Shown: in pieces, positions 1 through 12,550 of the stretch | Layout: each line of letters starts with the position of its first letter | Position numbering within the stretch: position 1 is the stretch's first letter | NCBI RefSeq assembly: GCF_033807575.1 | Contig: NC_084704.1 | Coordinates: 8,145,056-8,209,055 of the forward strand | Reading direction: 5' to 3' | From: Cydia pomonella | Taxonomy: Eukaryota > Arthropoda > Insecta > Lepidoptera > Tortricidae | DNA length: 64,000 nt | Program-made: the position numbers and the translations under genes | The notes under the pieces: model-generated | Told to the model about the DNA's origin: nothing | Databases searched by the model: none | What the model saw: only the letters and a program-made list of their open reading frames with translations

Positions 1-210
1 AACGTGTGCGGTAGGCTGCAAACAGCGTCGTACGAATGCGAACAGCTTTACGGCAAAACGCCGTTTTCCCGTCGAAACGGCGTCGACTAGTTTGGGGAGA
101 CCCTAAGGCACACCACATACGAGTTGATTTGCAGTAATTCAGAGCCTGAATCTCTATATTCACTTAATAAATTCAGATATTGTCTTTTTTATGGAAAAAT
201 CTGTACGGTC

Positions 211-345
211 CGAGAGGCGTATTCTGATTGTAATAACAGGTGAATGTTCAACCAGAAACTTCACATTTGACACTGACAGTTCATATCCATAACATATCCA
301 GATCGAATTCATAACCTGTTATTACAATCAGAATACACTCTTCCA
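211..345. repeat. Short element with inverted ends
   Basis: Positions 219-241 and 314-336 are exact inverted copies (23 bp) that contain ATTCTGATTGTAATAACAGG. About 72 bp of unique AT-rich sequence lies between them. The outer few bases are also partly complementary. The layout is that of a small fold-back or MITE. No target-site duplication is clear and no coding sequence is present. Confidence 0.6.
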
Positions 346-408
346 GTTCTTGGTTTGGATTTGGTGTCAAACTACCAACAAAATTAATTTACTCTGGTTA
401 CATTGTGA

Positions 409-700
409 GATATAAAAAAACCGGACAAGTAAGAGTCGGACTCACCCACCGAGGGTTCCGTACTTTTTAGGATTTGTTGTTATAGCGGCAACAAAAATAC
501 CTCATCTGTGAAAAATTGAAAATTTTAACTGTCTATCACGGTTCATGAGATACAGCCTAGTGACAGTCGGACAGACGGACGGACAGCGAAGTCTTAGTAA
601 TAGGGTTCCGTACCCAAAGGGTAATACGGAACCCCATTACTAAGACTTCCCTGTCCGTCCGTCCCGTCCCGTTTTACCCTTTGGGTACGGAACCCTAAAG
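409..700. repeat. GGGTTCCGTA-family repeat, rearranged end
   Basis: The segment begins with an A-rich run, CCGGACAAGTAAGAGTCGG and GGGTTCCGTA, an arrangement I recognise as a very common lepidopteran interspersed repeat. A second copy of the start lies at 30107-30155. The distal end is unusual. Bases 574-612 reappear inverted at 625-663, and bases 602-624 reappear inverted at 674-696. This gives two overlapping hairpins. The family has no coding capacity here. Confidence 0.65.
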
Positions 701-3230
701 GGCAAACGTAACATCGGGCACAATATTTCAGGCTTAAGACTTCTTCTTTTCATCCTATTGGGGTGCAGGGGTCAAATCATATTATTCCATAGGCTTAAGA
801 AGGAAGTATACCACATGCTCGTTCAGGATACAAAAAGAGAAAACGTTTTTCCACTTCGAAATATTTTACATTCTCCATGATTTTTTTGTATGTTTTTGAC
901 AGTATGAAAAATTAGGTTTATAGGTATTCCTCTTTTTGTAGAAATTTGCAATACAAAAAAGTGCTTAAGCGAAACCTATAACCCTAGAATATATTATGCT
1001 GAAGCGATCGACATCAAAATCAAAGTGATTTGTTAATATTTAGTTAGTCGAAACCGTTTTCTCCCTAAATTGAATTTCAATTCATTCAAAAAGTACCGTT
1101 CTTAAGACTGGTAGCCATTTAAAATATTATACCCGCCTCGGATCACAAGTTAGCAGCCAATTTACTTACAAGTTCCTCTGACTATACAAGATCCTATGTT
1201 ATCCTAGAGTACGTTTTAGTTGAATATGAGTTAAGAACTAACAATTTCCAACTTGAACATTAATATACATATCTACTTTAGAATGCATATTCAAATTTCC
1301 AATTGTTACATATAGCTGTTACGTATGGTTATGTAGGTAATCTATCGAAGTGTAAAAGCATCGTCTCCAGGCAGATTAATTCAGCCCAAGAGAATATGTT
1401 CGCAATGCTACCAGCTCTCTGGTGCATGTATGCCATCCATGTTATTGAATTAGTTAGGAAGCCCGAGAATTTAATTGGATATATCCTTTGATTTGCAGCA
1501 CAGTGTTGTTTATGCTCTTAATCCAATCAAGGTGACAAAAAAGAGATCACATGATTGATAATTCTAATGATAAAAGGCTTTGATTCGACGTAGTGAGGTT
1601 TTACATGAAAGCCCTGGGCTCTTAAAAATGTCACTTTGCGACCTTCTATCAAACAATGTGTGAATAAAAGAGGTTTATAACAATAGGTATATTTATACGA
1701 GCGCCCAGTAGGCAGCGGTTCCCTGTCATGTCATCCCTGGCTGTCACGTCCCTTTACAATTATCATTTGAACGGAAATAATATTTTTTTATTATTAGGCT
1801 TTTAAGAATAATTATAATTAATAGTCATCCGAGACAAGCATAGCGTAGTGTTTTAACTAAATGCATTTAACGCTGCATGGTACTTACGTAGGTAATAATC
1901 GGCTATAAAGATATTATAAATTGTATTGCCTGTAACTGAAATTAACTCGGTTATCGTAGGTGGTAATAATGTGGGGTACATTGCATCTTAATTTTATTGT
2001 ACCTACAGCTATTACCTACCTATGTGCGAGATACTTAGACATTCTAAATAATTCTAATGGTTTTATAAACTTAGCGTAAATAATATCTTATCATAACAAT
2101 AAAAGCACGGTAGGTTTTTCGACAGCCAGAAAGGTTTTGGCATTCAACACTTTTTTCAATTTCAAAGGGATCTCCGGTAACATAAGAATGAGTTCGCCTA
2201 CATTCAACGCAGGTAACAAAGTAGGCTCGAATAATGTTTATTCTGCCTCGGAATCAATAAGACTTGCCTTACCTATGCCCTATATAGCAGTTCTCGCGAG
2301 GAAGGTGCCCTCAAAGGTTCCCCTCCATTTATTTTTATTGCCCCTATTAGGGGTATAAGTAGCCACGTGCAGGAACGCGGGGTTTTCCCACGGGTGGTGT
2401 TGCTGGCGGGTCAGGTATGTTTGACCCCATTTAGTTCCCATAGACATTCATACTTTACGGATTAGGATTGATGAAATTGCGATTTCTATTTAAAAACTGA
2501 TCTAATACTGAGCTAGGTCACATGACTCGCATACAGCAACTGGAGTATTGGTAGCAGCTTAGAAGTCTTAGAACTGTTATATTTACGAGTATATGACAGT
2601 TAAAAATGCCAATATTCCAGTGTCTCGGTTACTTTTATGTTTTATAGCTTTAAGGGTAGTTTTTGATCACAACTGATAGGCTACTGCCAGTTAAATGATA
2701 TATATATATATAAGTAAGTATTATTATTTGAACTTTATCAGTCATGCAACTACTGAATAATATTATGAACCGAAGAAGGTTCTCCAGGAAAGGTAAATTT
2801 TATACAAGATCAAAACCCACATCAAGCATAAGAACATATGCTGCTGCCGAGCCTCCCCCAATATTTTAGCTTATTCACTTGGCGTGCCACAGAAACAAAA
2901 TAACAGGGATGACTCTCGCGTCCGTGTAATAATGTACCTACATTACGTGCATGAGTGGCAAAAGCTGCATTTGCTGCCTACACAGTACTACATTCCTAAC
3001 TTATGTGCTTACAGCTAGTATTCCGAAACATTTGGCACGGTATGCAGGAAGAATTTAGGTCGAGAATACAGTGAAAAGGTGCGAAATAAAAATAATAGTG
3101 TCTATATGTAAATTCAATACGGGCGATTAAGATAAATTTTGCTTAGAAATACAATTAAAATATTAACCATACAAAATAATTCGACCCGCAATGTACGAGT
3201 AAAGCAACACAGAAGTTATAAATTATAACA
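701..3230. other. Intergenic, no recognised gene
   Basis: This is AT-rich sequence without a supported gene. The longest ORFs (62 and 73 codons near 1303 and 2137) have no recognisable domain and no splice context. A short TA microsatellite lies at about 2697-2712. I see no RNA gene or recognisable transposon end. Confidence 0.5.
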
Positions 3231-4048
3231 ATAAATTTTCAAAAAATAATTACGTGCCTCAGTGACAAACAACATGAAAGTCGCTATTGACCTCATACTC
3301 GTACTGTAACAAGGTACGAAATGGGTCACAAATGGACCCGGGTATGTCCTTAAACTACGTCCAAAAGAGAGGTATGGGCAATGTGAATGTCATCTCGCCT
3401 TGTGTGGTAGGGCACAGCACAGCAGATGTCATTCCAGATCTAGAGCAGAGCCCAACTGGGGAAGTACCTCCACCTTACAGAAAACCGCAGCCAAATAACA
3501 CTTGACCCTACTCATAGTGTTGTGTTCCTGCCGGTGAGTAAGGTTGCCAGAGCTCAACGAGGAGGGTGGGGTTAGGGTCGGCAACGCGCATGTAACGCCT
3601 CTGGAGTTGCAGGTGTACATAGGCTACGGAGACTGCTTACCATCCGGCAGGCCGTATGCTTGTTTGCCACCGACGTAGTATAAAAAAAAAATCTATCGAC
3701 TGTACCTACCTTAAAAAAACTTTTTAATTAATGATTAGGTACACGGATAAATTATATATCTGGTTTTATTTACCGCCCATATTGGATTGTATAAACCCTG
3801 CTCTAAATATCACTACACCTTATAAAACAAAGTCCCCCGCCGAGTCCATCTGTGTATATGTATTTTCACGATAAACTAAAAAACTACTGATGGTTTTCAC
3901 TATCGATAGAGTGATTCTTGAGGCCAACTTAGCTTGGTCTAACTGTATACATATTGTTAGTGATATGTGCTGCTAACGGTTTACGGTGAAGAAACTGAAA
4001 TAAATAAGTTGTAATAGGTAAACTAAGTAACAACTTTATACAGGCCTA
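3231..4048. repeat. Left arm of dispersed inverted duplication
   Basis: Three blocks here recur inverted at 6151-6724: A (3231-3330), B (3690-3922) and C (3945-4048). Block B is about 95% identical to its partner by eye. The left arm contains a 355-bp A-tailed element (3334-3688) that the right arm lacks. Between B and C lies only one terminal repeat (3923-3944) of the CCAAGCTAAGTTGG MITE, while the right arm has the whole MITE. Part of block B resembles the 3' end of a common lepidopteran repeat ending near GTTTTATAAGGTGTAGTGAT. Confidence 0.75.
3334..3688 (+). mobile_element. A-tailed SINE-like retroelement, copy 1
   Basis: The element starts at GGACCCGGGTATG, contains a GTTGTGTTCCTGCCGGTGAG block, and ends with TTTGCCACCGACGTAGTATA followed by a run of A. 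A second copy at 23972-24367 begins at the same base and has the same A-rich end. A shared 5' boundary fits a defined short element better than random 5' truncation of a LINE. No ORF is conserved between the copies. The insertion can be read directly because the inverted paralogous segment near 6386 lacks it. Confidence 0.7.
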
Positions 4049-4123
4049 CCTAAAGAAAATTAAAATATGTCGGTATTTTTTATTTTATTTAACACTTTCA
4101 ATGCCCAACCCCCACTTTCCAAT

Positions 4124-5170
4124 TAGGGATTGCAAACCGGATTGATTTTCAATCCGGCCGGATCCGGCCGGATTTTAGCCACAATCCGGTCGGATCCGGC
4201 CGGACCGGATCCGGATTGGTATACTGATATTAAAGTTAATTAAATGATATATTTTTCATGTTTTTGCGTAATATGAGAAAAAAAGGGTATTTTTAAAATA
4301 AAACTTAGTATACAAAGTGTTACAATGTCAATCTCACTTTAAAAACAAAATTTGAAATCTAAGTAATTTATAAATTTTCCCAAAATGACATTTACAATTA
4401 TACATTTGATTAGATTCAAAGCCTGATGATGGTATATGGGGCGGGAATTCCTTGATAGGACAAGTTTTCGTAACTGTTCTTTGATTGAATTCTTTGTAAC
4501 GCTGACATCCATTCTAGTAACCAAAGAAAATATTTTACTGCTTACCAAAATTATATGGAATGTGCTCCAATATTATCTTGCTTTAATTTAGTTTTTTATC
4601 TGAGATAGTAGTTTTAAAACTGTATGAAATAAAAAATAAGTATATCGGTCAAAATATAGGGAACAGTGTAAACTAAAGGTCATCACATAGTAATATTCAT
4701 TTACACATTTATGAGCCTAACTCTAGTCAGTGGAGTACCGCCGATTTAATCCTGTTTTTTGTTCAGTTTTGACATCCTATCATAACATAACATTAACCTC
4801 CTCTTTAGTCTAAATCACAAATGCCTTCTTTGACATCCACATCCTTTAATTTTTCCTTCTATTTAAGTAATCTTCGTATCGTGCCACCAACATGAAAGAA
4901 GAAGAAATCCTCTTCAATCATCACCATATTAAATATCTTCTTATCTTACTAAATGCAAACTTTTACATTCGTTCTTTGTTCTGTTTAACTCGTACCTTCC
5001 ATCAGTCGCCTTTACCTCATCTAAAACGCACAGTGTGTGCTGTATTTAGGCGTTTTTTTATCTTACCGGATCCGGTCCGGATCCGGTGATTTTGACCGGA
5101 TCCGGTGGCTGCTGAAAAGTGCCGAATCCGGCCGGATTACCGGATCCGCCGGACCGGATTGCAATCCCTA
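4124..5170. mobile_element. Non-autonomous hAT-like DNA transposon
   Basis: The 1047-bp element has terminal inverted repeats beginning TAGGGATTGCAA and ending TTGCAATCCCTA. It is flanked by an exact 8-bp duplication TTTCCAAT (4116-4123 and 5171-5178). An 8-bp TSD and a TAGNG start are hallmarks of the hAT superfamily. Both ends carry subterminal arrays of CCGGATCCGG-type palindromes (about 4137-4219 and 5067-5160). Such arrays usually serve as transposase binding sites; that role here is inferred. ORFs of 60-70 codons inside show no transposase motif, so it is non-autonomous. Confidence 0.85.
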
Positions 5171-5570
5171 TTTCCAATACAAAATAATTACACCTCGCAT
5201 GTTCTTAACAGTGAATGTGTTAACTGTTAAAGTTTTTTTTAGTTGGATCTAAATTTCCAATTTGTGACTAACGTATGGCGTTTACGAACGAACGGACTTT
5301 AAATACAAATACAAATACGTTTATTTCATTACTGTTTACAGCAATTCATAGGAACAAATATTAGGTAGGTAAAAAGTCCATCTTAGGTACAAAGTGTGGG
5401 TAAGTATTTATCTCAACAATGCGCAAAAATTTAATTGTTTAAGTAACGAAAAAGGTAATTCTACATGAAAATATCTTCTAAAAGTTACTTATAAAAGTTT
5501 TGATTATTGCATGCAAAATAGACATTTTCTTTGTTCAAATCTTCTTATAAGAAAATATAAACACGTAGGT

Positions 5571-5699
5571 AGAGTCAGACCAAGCTAAGTTGGCAACTAT
5601 TTTGATAGCCCAGCCTGTACAAGTGTTAAGTAAACGTCATAATTTCATTGAAGCTTGACGTTTAAAGTAACACTTGCACTGTCTGGTCTGTCAAAATCG
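5571..5699. mobile_element. CCAAGCTAAGTTGG MITE, 3'-truncated copy
   Basis: The sequence begins with the terminal repeat GTCAGACCAAGCTAAGTTGG and continues with the family interior (AACGTCATAATTTCAT, GTCTGGTCTGTCAAAATCG). The opposite terminal repeat is missing. Relatives lie at 6723-6876 and 46424-46534, and a lone end lies at 3923-3944. Confidence 0.65.
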
Positions 5700-6150
5700 C
5701 TATATACGAGTATTGTCAATTAAATAGATAACATTGAATATGTTGCAACCTACATACTTCAGTTGTTTTGGGTTGTATTTAGAATTCGCGGCAGGCGTAT
5801 TGACTAGTTTGCATTCAACAATAGAGCGTAGTTGATTGCACCGCTGGCAGACAAATGTGTTTTCCCCAGGTTTTCCCGGGAGTTTCAAAAACTAATACTT
5901 GAAAATGTACGTAATAATACAAATTATAATTGGACAAAGGAAATCATTTCGCTTAGCTATATATGTAGTAGGTATATGATGTTTTTATAACTATTCAAAT
6001 GATTGCAACTAGTTTAACAGGACAACTGAAAAAAATAAAATTCAGATTTAATGTAACGTGTAACTATTGAAGTGAATCGATGAAATTAAAATTATACTTG
6101 CGACCTGCACCGGCTTCGCACGGGTTGACAAATGATGCACTTAAACCTTC

Positions 6151-6724
6151 CTCAAGAATCACTCTCTCGATAGGTGAAAACCATCAGTAGTTTTTTAGTT
6201 TATCGTGAAAATACATACACACAGATGGACTCGGCGGGGGACTTTGTTTTATAAGGTGTAGTGATATTTAGCGCAGAGTTTATACAATCCAATACGGGCG
6301 GTAAATAAAACCAGATATAGAATTTATCCGTGTACCTAATCATTAATTAAGAAGTCTTTTTAAGGTAATTACAGTCGATAGATTTAATTTGTGACCCATT
6401 TCGTACCTTGTTACAGTACGAGTATGAGGTCAATAGCGACTTTCATGTTGTTTGTCACTGAGGCCCGTAATTATTTTTTGAAAATTTATTGAGCAGCAAT
6501 ATACATACCAACTGCTAAGATTACGAGATATAAGCATATAACATTACGAGATACGGGCTTTTTATTTAATGGTAAAATTTTATAGGCCTTTTTAATTATA
6601 TAGGCAATTATTTGATAGGCCTGTATAAAGTTGTTACTTAGTTTACCTATTACAACTTACCTATTTATTTCAGTTTCTTCACCGTAAACCGTTAGCAGCA
6701 CATATCACTAACAATATGTATACA
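6151..6724. repeat. Right arm of dispersed inverted duplication
   Basis: Bases 6151-6386 are the reverse complement of block B of the left arm, 6387-6490 of block A, and 6616-6724 of block C. The order B'-A'-C' is not the simple reversal of A-B-C, so the blocks are permuted. The A'/B' junction carries no A-tailed element, which gives the pre-insertion sequence of the left arm. Confidence 0.75.
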
Positions 6725-6876
6725 GTTAGACCAAGCTAAGTTGGCAGCAATTTTGATATCCGAGACTGTGCAAGGGTTATTTTAACTGCCAAACTTCTAT
6801 CAAATTATGACGTCTAAATAACACATTCACAGGCTGGCCTGTCAAAAATCGCGGCCAACTTAGCTTGATCCAACTC
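6723..6876. mobile_element. CCAAGCTAAGTTGG MITE, full copy
   Basis: Inverted ends AGTTAGACCAAGCTAAGTTG and CAACTTAGCTTGATCCAACT lie next to TA dinucleotides, as for Tc1/mariner-type MITEs. The interior is AT-rich and non-coding. Confidence 0.75.
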
Positions 6877-7200
6877 TAATTGCCCCTAAAGTATTGTATT
6901 TGTGAGCTCCCAATCCAATCTATTAGGAGTGTATAGGCTGTCCCATGTTACGGACGCGTTGTCAACGATGGACCGCCAGGTAAACAGCCTGTGCACCGTA
7001 AATGGATTAAGCCATCAACTGCGCTTGCAAACGGCCGCCTAGCTTAAATAAAACGGTGGCCATTAGTGCGGCATTTGCGGGGTTCATAAAATATTCCAGT
7101 GGATTAATGTAAGCTTTTATTGCATTAGTAAACACAGCCTTTCAATCGTCTCATTAAACTTAACTAACAGGTGCAGGCATTTCTATTAATCTTTTATTTA

Positions 7201-7690
7201 ATCTTAAAATTATATAAGTCCTCCAACTCTTGGAGACCTTATACATCTCTAAATATAAATTGATATTAGTATTATATAGGTATATTTTCGTTTTAATTCT
7301 AATACTTAGAAACTTTTACGTCACGAAAACATTTTATATTTAATATTGTATTTTTTCAAACACAAAGGCTGACAGGTATCACCTCAATACAATTTTGGGA
7401 GATTTGGCGTTTTAAGGTTAGAAATGATATGGACACCCGTCACCGTACCCTTCATGTTTGAAAAATACTGTAATAATGGTATTTTGGTGTGTTATTTTTA
7501 AAATTATAGTTTCATTTTGTGTGATTCGACATTTAGAGACTGTATACATCTCTAAATAATATTACATTGAATTGATAATCATACTTAATTGTATTTTATA
7601 ATTGCTGGTGAAATTGAATTGTGATTTTTTGCTTGTAATACAACTTGACGTGTAAAATGGCCCTTGTGGCCTATTTTCTAAATCAATGTT
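7201..7690 (+). repeat. LINE 3'-end-like repeat, copy 1
   Basis: The segment carries two occurrences of a GAGAC..TATACATCTCTAAA motif (about 7231 and 7533). It ends with CTTGACGTGTAAAATGGCCC, TTGTGGCCTATTT and a short AT-rich tail. A second copy is at 13750-14020. The combination GTAAAA(T/G)TGCCC..GTGGCCTATTTGCTGAATAAA is a recurrent non-LTR retrotransposon 3' end in Lepidoptera, a statement made from memory. Confidence 0.55.
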
Positions 7691-9186
7691 TGAGTTAGAG
7701 ATTGACCTACGCAAAGACATTTTATTAATAATGGTTGTTTCAGAGATTTTTATGATCTTAAATGTAAAAAAAATATTCTTAATTAAAATATTGCTCTAAT
7801 TCTGCATGTTATAAAAAAAATAGCTTCAGCATTAAACAATGTAACCACGACATGTTGACTTGAGACATGTGTTTCAGGTACCTACTAGAATAATATCGAT
7901 GTTTATTTGTGGATGTTGAATGTCGAAATGTTATATTGAACCATGTATTGTTTTGTTATATTACCACGACATTTCCCGAAAACATTACGTTGGGTTAGGT
8001 ACCTATAAACCTATTACTAACACGCTCAAAGCATATTAACAACAATCGATGCAGATCAGCGATGATTGGCTGAGGCCGCGTGGTTACCTACTGAAAACGA
8101 TGGTTGTCTAGTCTACGACAGCACTTGTTGAGTTGATAGCAATGGGCAAATTATAACCCTCAAATTACACAGGGACCTACTAATTGATATCATTATGAGA
8201 AAAAATCAGTGGAATGTGATAATTCGCGATAAAACTTTGGTCGAAACATTACAGTATAAAACTGCACTCATTTGGCAAAGTCAAACTTCAGAAAGACTTC
8301 CGGGCGAAGAGTCAAATTAAATTCACTTTTAATAAATTAGGATTACGCAGCCAACCTCGAAAGCTAAAATAGAAGTTCAGATGAGAGCGAGAGAAATTAG
8401 CAGGTACCTACCTACTTCTAGAAGAAATTTTGAGACTCACGAAAAGCTGCTTTGAAATAAATTGTCAACCTAAACTGTATCACATTTCAACTTTAACTAT
8501 TCATAACATTCATTTCCCTCGGGCTATTTCCAAATTCCAAAAAATACTTTCTTACTTCAATTTTACCACCCGTAAGAATATATTTCTACGATTAACTTGA
8601 GACATTCTACCTATTTAATATTCAATGAAATTTTCTTAGCAATCGATTTAACAACTGATGATGATCCTAATCGTCCATTAGTAAACAAGGATTTATAGGA
8701 TCTCGAAAATATTCTATGTAAATGTGCTATTGTTATTTTACTGGTAGGAATAACAGGGTAATATATAAGTCACTGAACATTTATATATTTTGGTTCCCCT
8801 TTTATCAACATTTAGATTTTCTTTATGCCAATTTTATCGGCTACTAACACATTACAACATTTACAACCCATTAGTGCTATAACTGGACTATATAGTAGCA
8901 CATTTTTCCGATACCTATCACGGCTAACACCTCATTTAAGAGCGGCTAGTACTAACCTAGTCTAAACTCTAAATTATACCGACTGCACCGCGAATTAAGG
9001 TAAGTGACTGTGTAAGCACGAACTTACTTGATTAGTCAGTCACTCCTAATGGATAACCCTGCACTCGGGAAGCTCTCACTGCGATTATAGGGGTGGTCAG
9101 GAGACAGCGTGCGCAGTCATCAGGTAAAGTAAGCATGATTTAACAAGAAACATCGAATATCTTGCGATTCCGTCTGTGAAAGCTAC

Positions 9187-9220
<34 letters not shown>

Positions 9221-9766
9221 CTAACAACAATTAAGTTCGGTTATTTTATAGTGACCCTGCCTACAATGCTATCACTGAGTTCTGAGTTGAAATCTGTGTA
9301 AGGAAAAATAATTCAGAGACGATCATGAATTTCTTATAGTTCAAACTGCGGATACAGTCCTTGTGGTAATGGGAGCATACATTTATTTCCTTCAATTTCT
9401 TCTGCGTTAGGGTTCTTTACTGATATACAAAATATTTTTTATCTCGATAAGTATTGCTTTTACTCTCCCATTGTACCGTCAGCACTAAGTAGATAAATCA
9501 TGGATGAGATTAAAAAAGAGAGATATCTGATTGTCAAGTGTAAAAATTCAGAATCGTAAACCCGACGATTGCTCGCACTCGCAGCTCATTTAAGATTAAC
9601 ACCGATTGTTTATTTGTGCCAACCTACGGCCCCATTAGGTTGCGCATACTTAATGTACCTGGAGAGCTTTCAATGTCTCGAAAATGTCTGCGTACCCGTA
9701 CTCAATTTTAAGTTGGAAAGGTGTCAAAAGAAAATCAATTTTAGTACTTGTTCACTTTGAATAGTA
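7691..9766. other. Intergenic, AT microsatellite only
   Basis: No gene is supported. A perfect AT dinucleotide tract lies at about 9188-9214. The 63-codon frame near 9569 shows no domain and is not believed. Confidence 0.5.
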
Positions 9767-9904
9767 CACGGAAAAAACAGTTAGGTATGTTAAATTTACA
9801 GATAATTTGTATAATTTACAGAGATATGTGTTGAATTTACAGATTTCTCTGTAAATTTTACAAATTATCTGTAAATTTAAGTAACATAACTGTTTTTTCC
9901 GTGC
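9767..9904. mobile_element. Fold-back MITE with nearly palindromic body
   Basis: Left arm CACGGAAAAAACAGTTAGGT and right arm ATAACTGTTTTTTCCGTG are inverted. The match runs through most of the body with a few mismatches and leaves a loop of about 20 bases. The motif AATTTACAGA occurs three times forward and twice inverted. There is no coding potential. Confidence 0.7.
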
Positions 9905-12550
9905 AGAGTAAACTGTTAAAAAAAGTGACATTATTCAAGTGAGTCAAACATGTTTTGATTTTGTTTCATTTACTTCCGATCTTGCACTTAAACGTAACCT
10001 ATAACCCGGGACTTAGATACAAATAATTTTAATAGCAGTTGCAACAAAGCAATAAAAAACAAAAGCACACATAACCTGTCTACCTATGTTTACATTCCTA
10101 AGACACCCCCCACCCTTTGTTGTTAGTAGTAGTATGTACCTAGTTGTAACATGGAAATTGGCCTGACATTCCCATCTTATGTCATGTATGAGGCAGCTAA
10201 AATTCAGGATTGACCTTAGGACCAGTAACAAGGAATCTACGTCTAACATCGTACTAGGGTAATCCAACTTTCTCGAAACGAACACGATATTTCCCTGCGA
10301 GAATGATTTATTTTAAGAAAACTAACGTAGAATGGTGATGTCAATCAACAAAACAATCCGCGTACTAACTCCCTTGGCCTTCATTTTGACGGGCAATTTC
10401 TTTATCTACCCAAGTTTAACACATTCACATACATTTACCGCTGAGCTACGGTCTTGCTACGGTCGTAGCCGATAACATGGGTTTCCCGGTGTGTAGCGGA
10501 AAATGTTTCGTAGAGACAAAACGACAACGTGTCGTGATTAGCGGCTTGGGTTAGGGCCTCATCAATCTCAACAGTAAATTACCTTGACAGCCGAATTAGC
10601 GCCAAGTACCCTGATTAACATTATTCAGTAGTGGAATTACCATGAGCGATGAGATTATATAATCTCCGATAAGTAAACACATAGGTATAAGGTAAATCCT
10701 TCAACTTAATTTATTAAGATAGATTGGCTACCTAAGTGAAATTAAAGTTTGTGTATCGCCCGCATCTGCCCGTTGCGTTCGTAGTTTTAATTTTATTGTT
10801 AGTGTAAGTAAACATAGTTTAAATTTCACAGGAAAAGTAAAAAGTATGAGCGGTAAATTTCTATACATTATATATGTATGTGTCTAGGTAACATGAGTGC
10901 AGAAAATTCATACAACTAAAATATTAAATAAAGCATAAATAAATAGCACAAATGGAAAATTATACCTAGACAGAAATTTTAAGCTAGGTATATTTCCGTC
11001 AGATTGTTAATGTATTACTTATTTTGTTACTAGTACCAATTTCAATGCAAATTGATTCATAACCAATAATTAATTTATTGGTTGTCATGTGCTCATCACT
11101 TGCACAAGCTACACAAAATGCTGCCAAATGCTTCTCTGAATTTGCGCCAAATGGAGGTCTATACGTACATAGTATATCTAATTGATGATCATTCATCTTA
11201 AATCACGTGTAGCTAGTTATTTACAACCAAACGTTTAAATACGTGGAAAAACGTCGTAAGAGAAGTAAACACATCAAGTTTTCGAGTAATAAATACTCTA
11301 GTCAACGGAATGTCAACGAGACAAAAAAATTCAATGCATCGGAAATTCTGGGAAACTTCTGATAGTTTTTGATTGCTGGTATATAGATGATTTCTAAAAA
11401 AACTGTATCCAGTGTCAAGCACATCACACACCTTACGAATACTTAATTCAATAATTGACGACAGGTACGCAGCTATACGTTGGACACACAAGGTGATATT
11501 TGCGTCTCACTTCTACGTATTGCTGTCATCAGTTACTGAATTAGGTAAGGTGTGTGAAGCGGCTTAGTGATGATCCATAACGCGTAAGCCGAAGATAAAA
11601 TGATCAAAACCATCGACAAAATGCTCTTTTACTGAAACTGAAAACAAGTTCAAATTGAAAGGGCCATTAAAGCACATGTCGTGACAAAACATGCCGTGAC
11701 TTTAGTGAGGCACAATGAGAATAAATGCTGAATGAGCCGGCAGGTCAAGCGTCTGACCCACATTTGCTTTATTAAGGCGCTTTACTAGCTATTATTTCGC
11801 TTAGGCCCGCGGCTTGCAATGAATGCTTTTCCTTATTGCATATTCGCTTTCACTTATTAACCTTTTGTGGCTAGGAACACGCTCAAAAGAAATGCCGACC
11901 CAGAAGTCTAAAAAAAGAAAATACTGTGAAAAATCCTGAAATGCAAAGAAGATTATTTATGAGCATATTTATTAATTACAGTGCCGTAGTAAATACACCT
12001 AATAGTTTTGTTAATCCAAGTTTCGAATTTTATCTGTGAATTTAGCCTTAATATAATCGATATCGATGTTAATCACTTAAACCTATTACAATCGTAGTTA
12101 TTGAAATACCACTAAAGAAAATGTGTATTTGTGGCGATACTAGATAGGCTAGACTAGGTTAGCCAATAAAGGCACAATACTAGCCGGGATCCTAGTCCAA
12201 TGAAAGGAAGGTTTTTCAATCATCCTCGAATAAAAGGGATTCCGGAGCTCAGGAATCCGGCTTAAAAAAATTATATAGCCTCAGGGAGACTTACGATTAC
12301 GATACGATTTTTATTGTTATAATAACGTTTTAAATATGTTTGCAATTATTATAGTTTTTAGGAGAACTATTAGAAGGAAATTTAGTTTAAATTTTATAAT
12401 TTCTGACGTTTGCTTACATGTTTTTTTTATATTATATATCTAAGATAATAGGTAATTTAAATATTTGTTTAAATCTATATAAATGATAAAGAAAACAAAT
12501 TGTTGACATGTTTCCATACCTAGATACCTACAGAGGGTACTTGAACGGGA
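9905..12550. other. Intergenic, no recognised gene
   Basis: AT-rich sequence with several 60-90 codon frames on the minus strand (10013-10285, 10999-11196, 11213-11491). None has a recognisable domain or supportive splice signals, so none is annotated. Confidence 0.45.
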
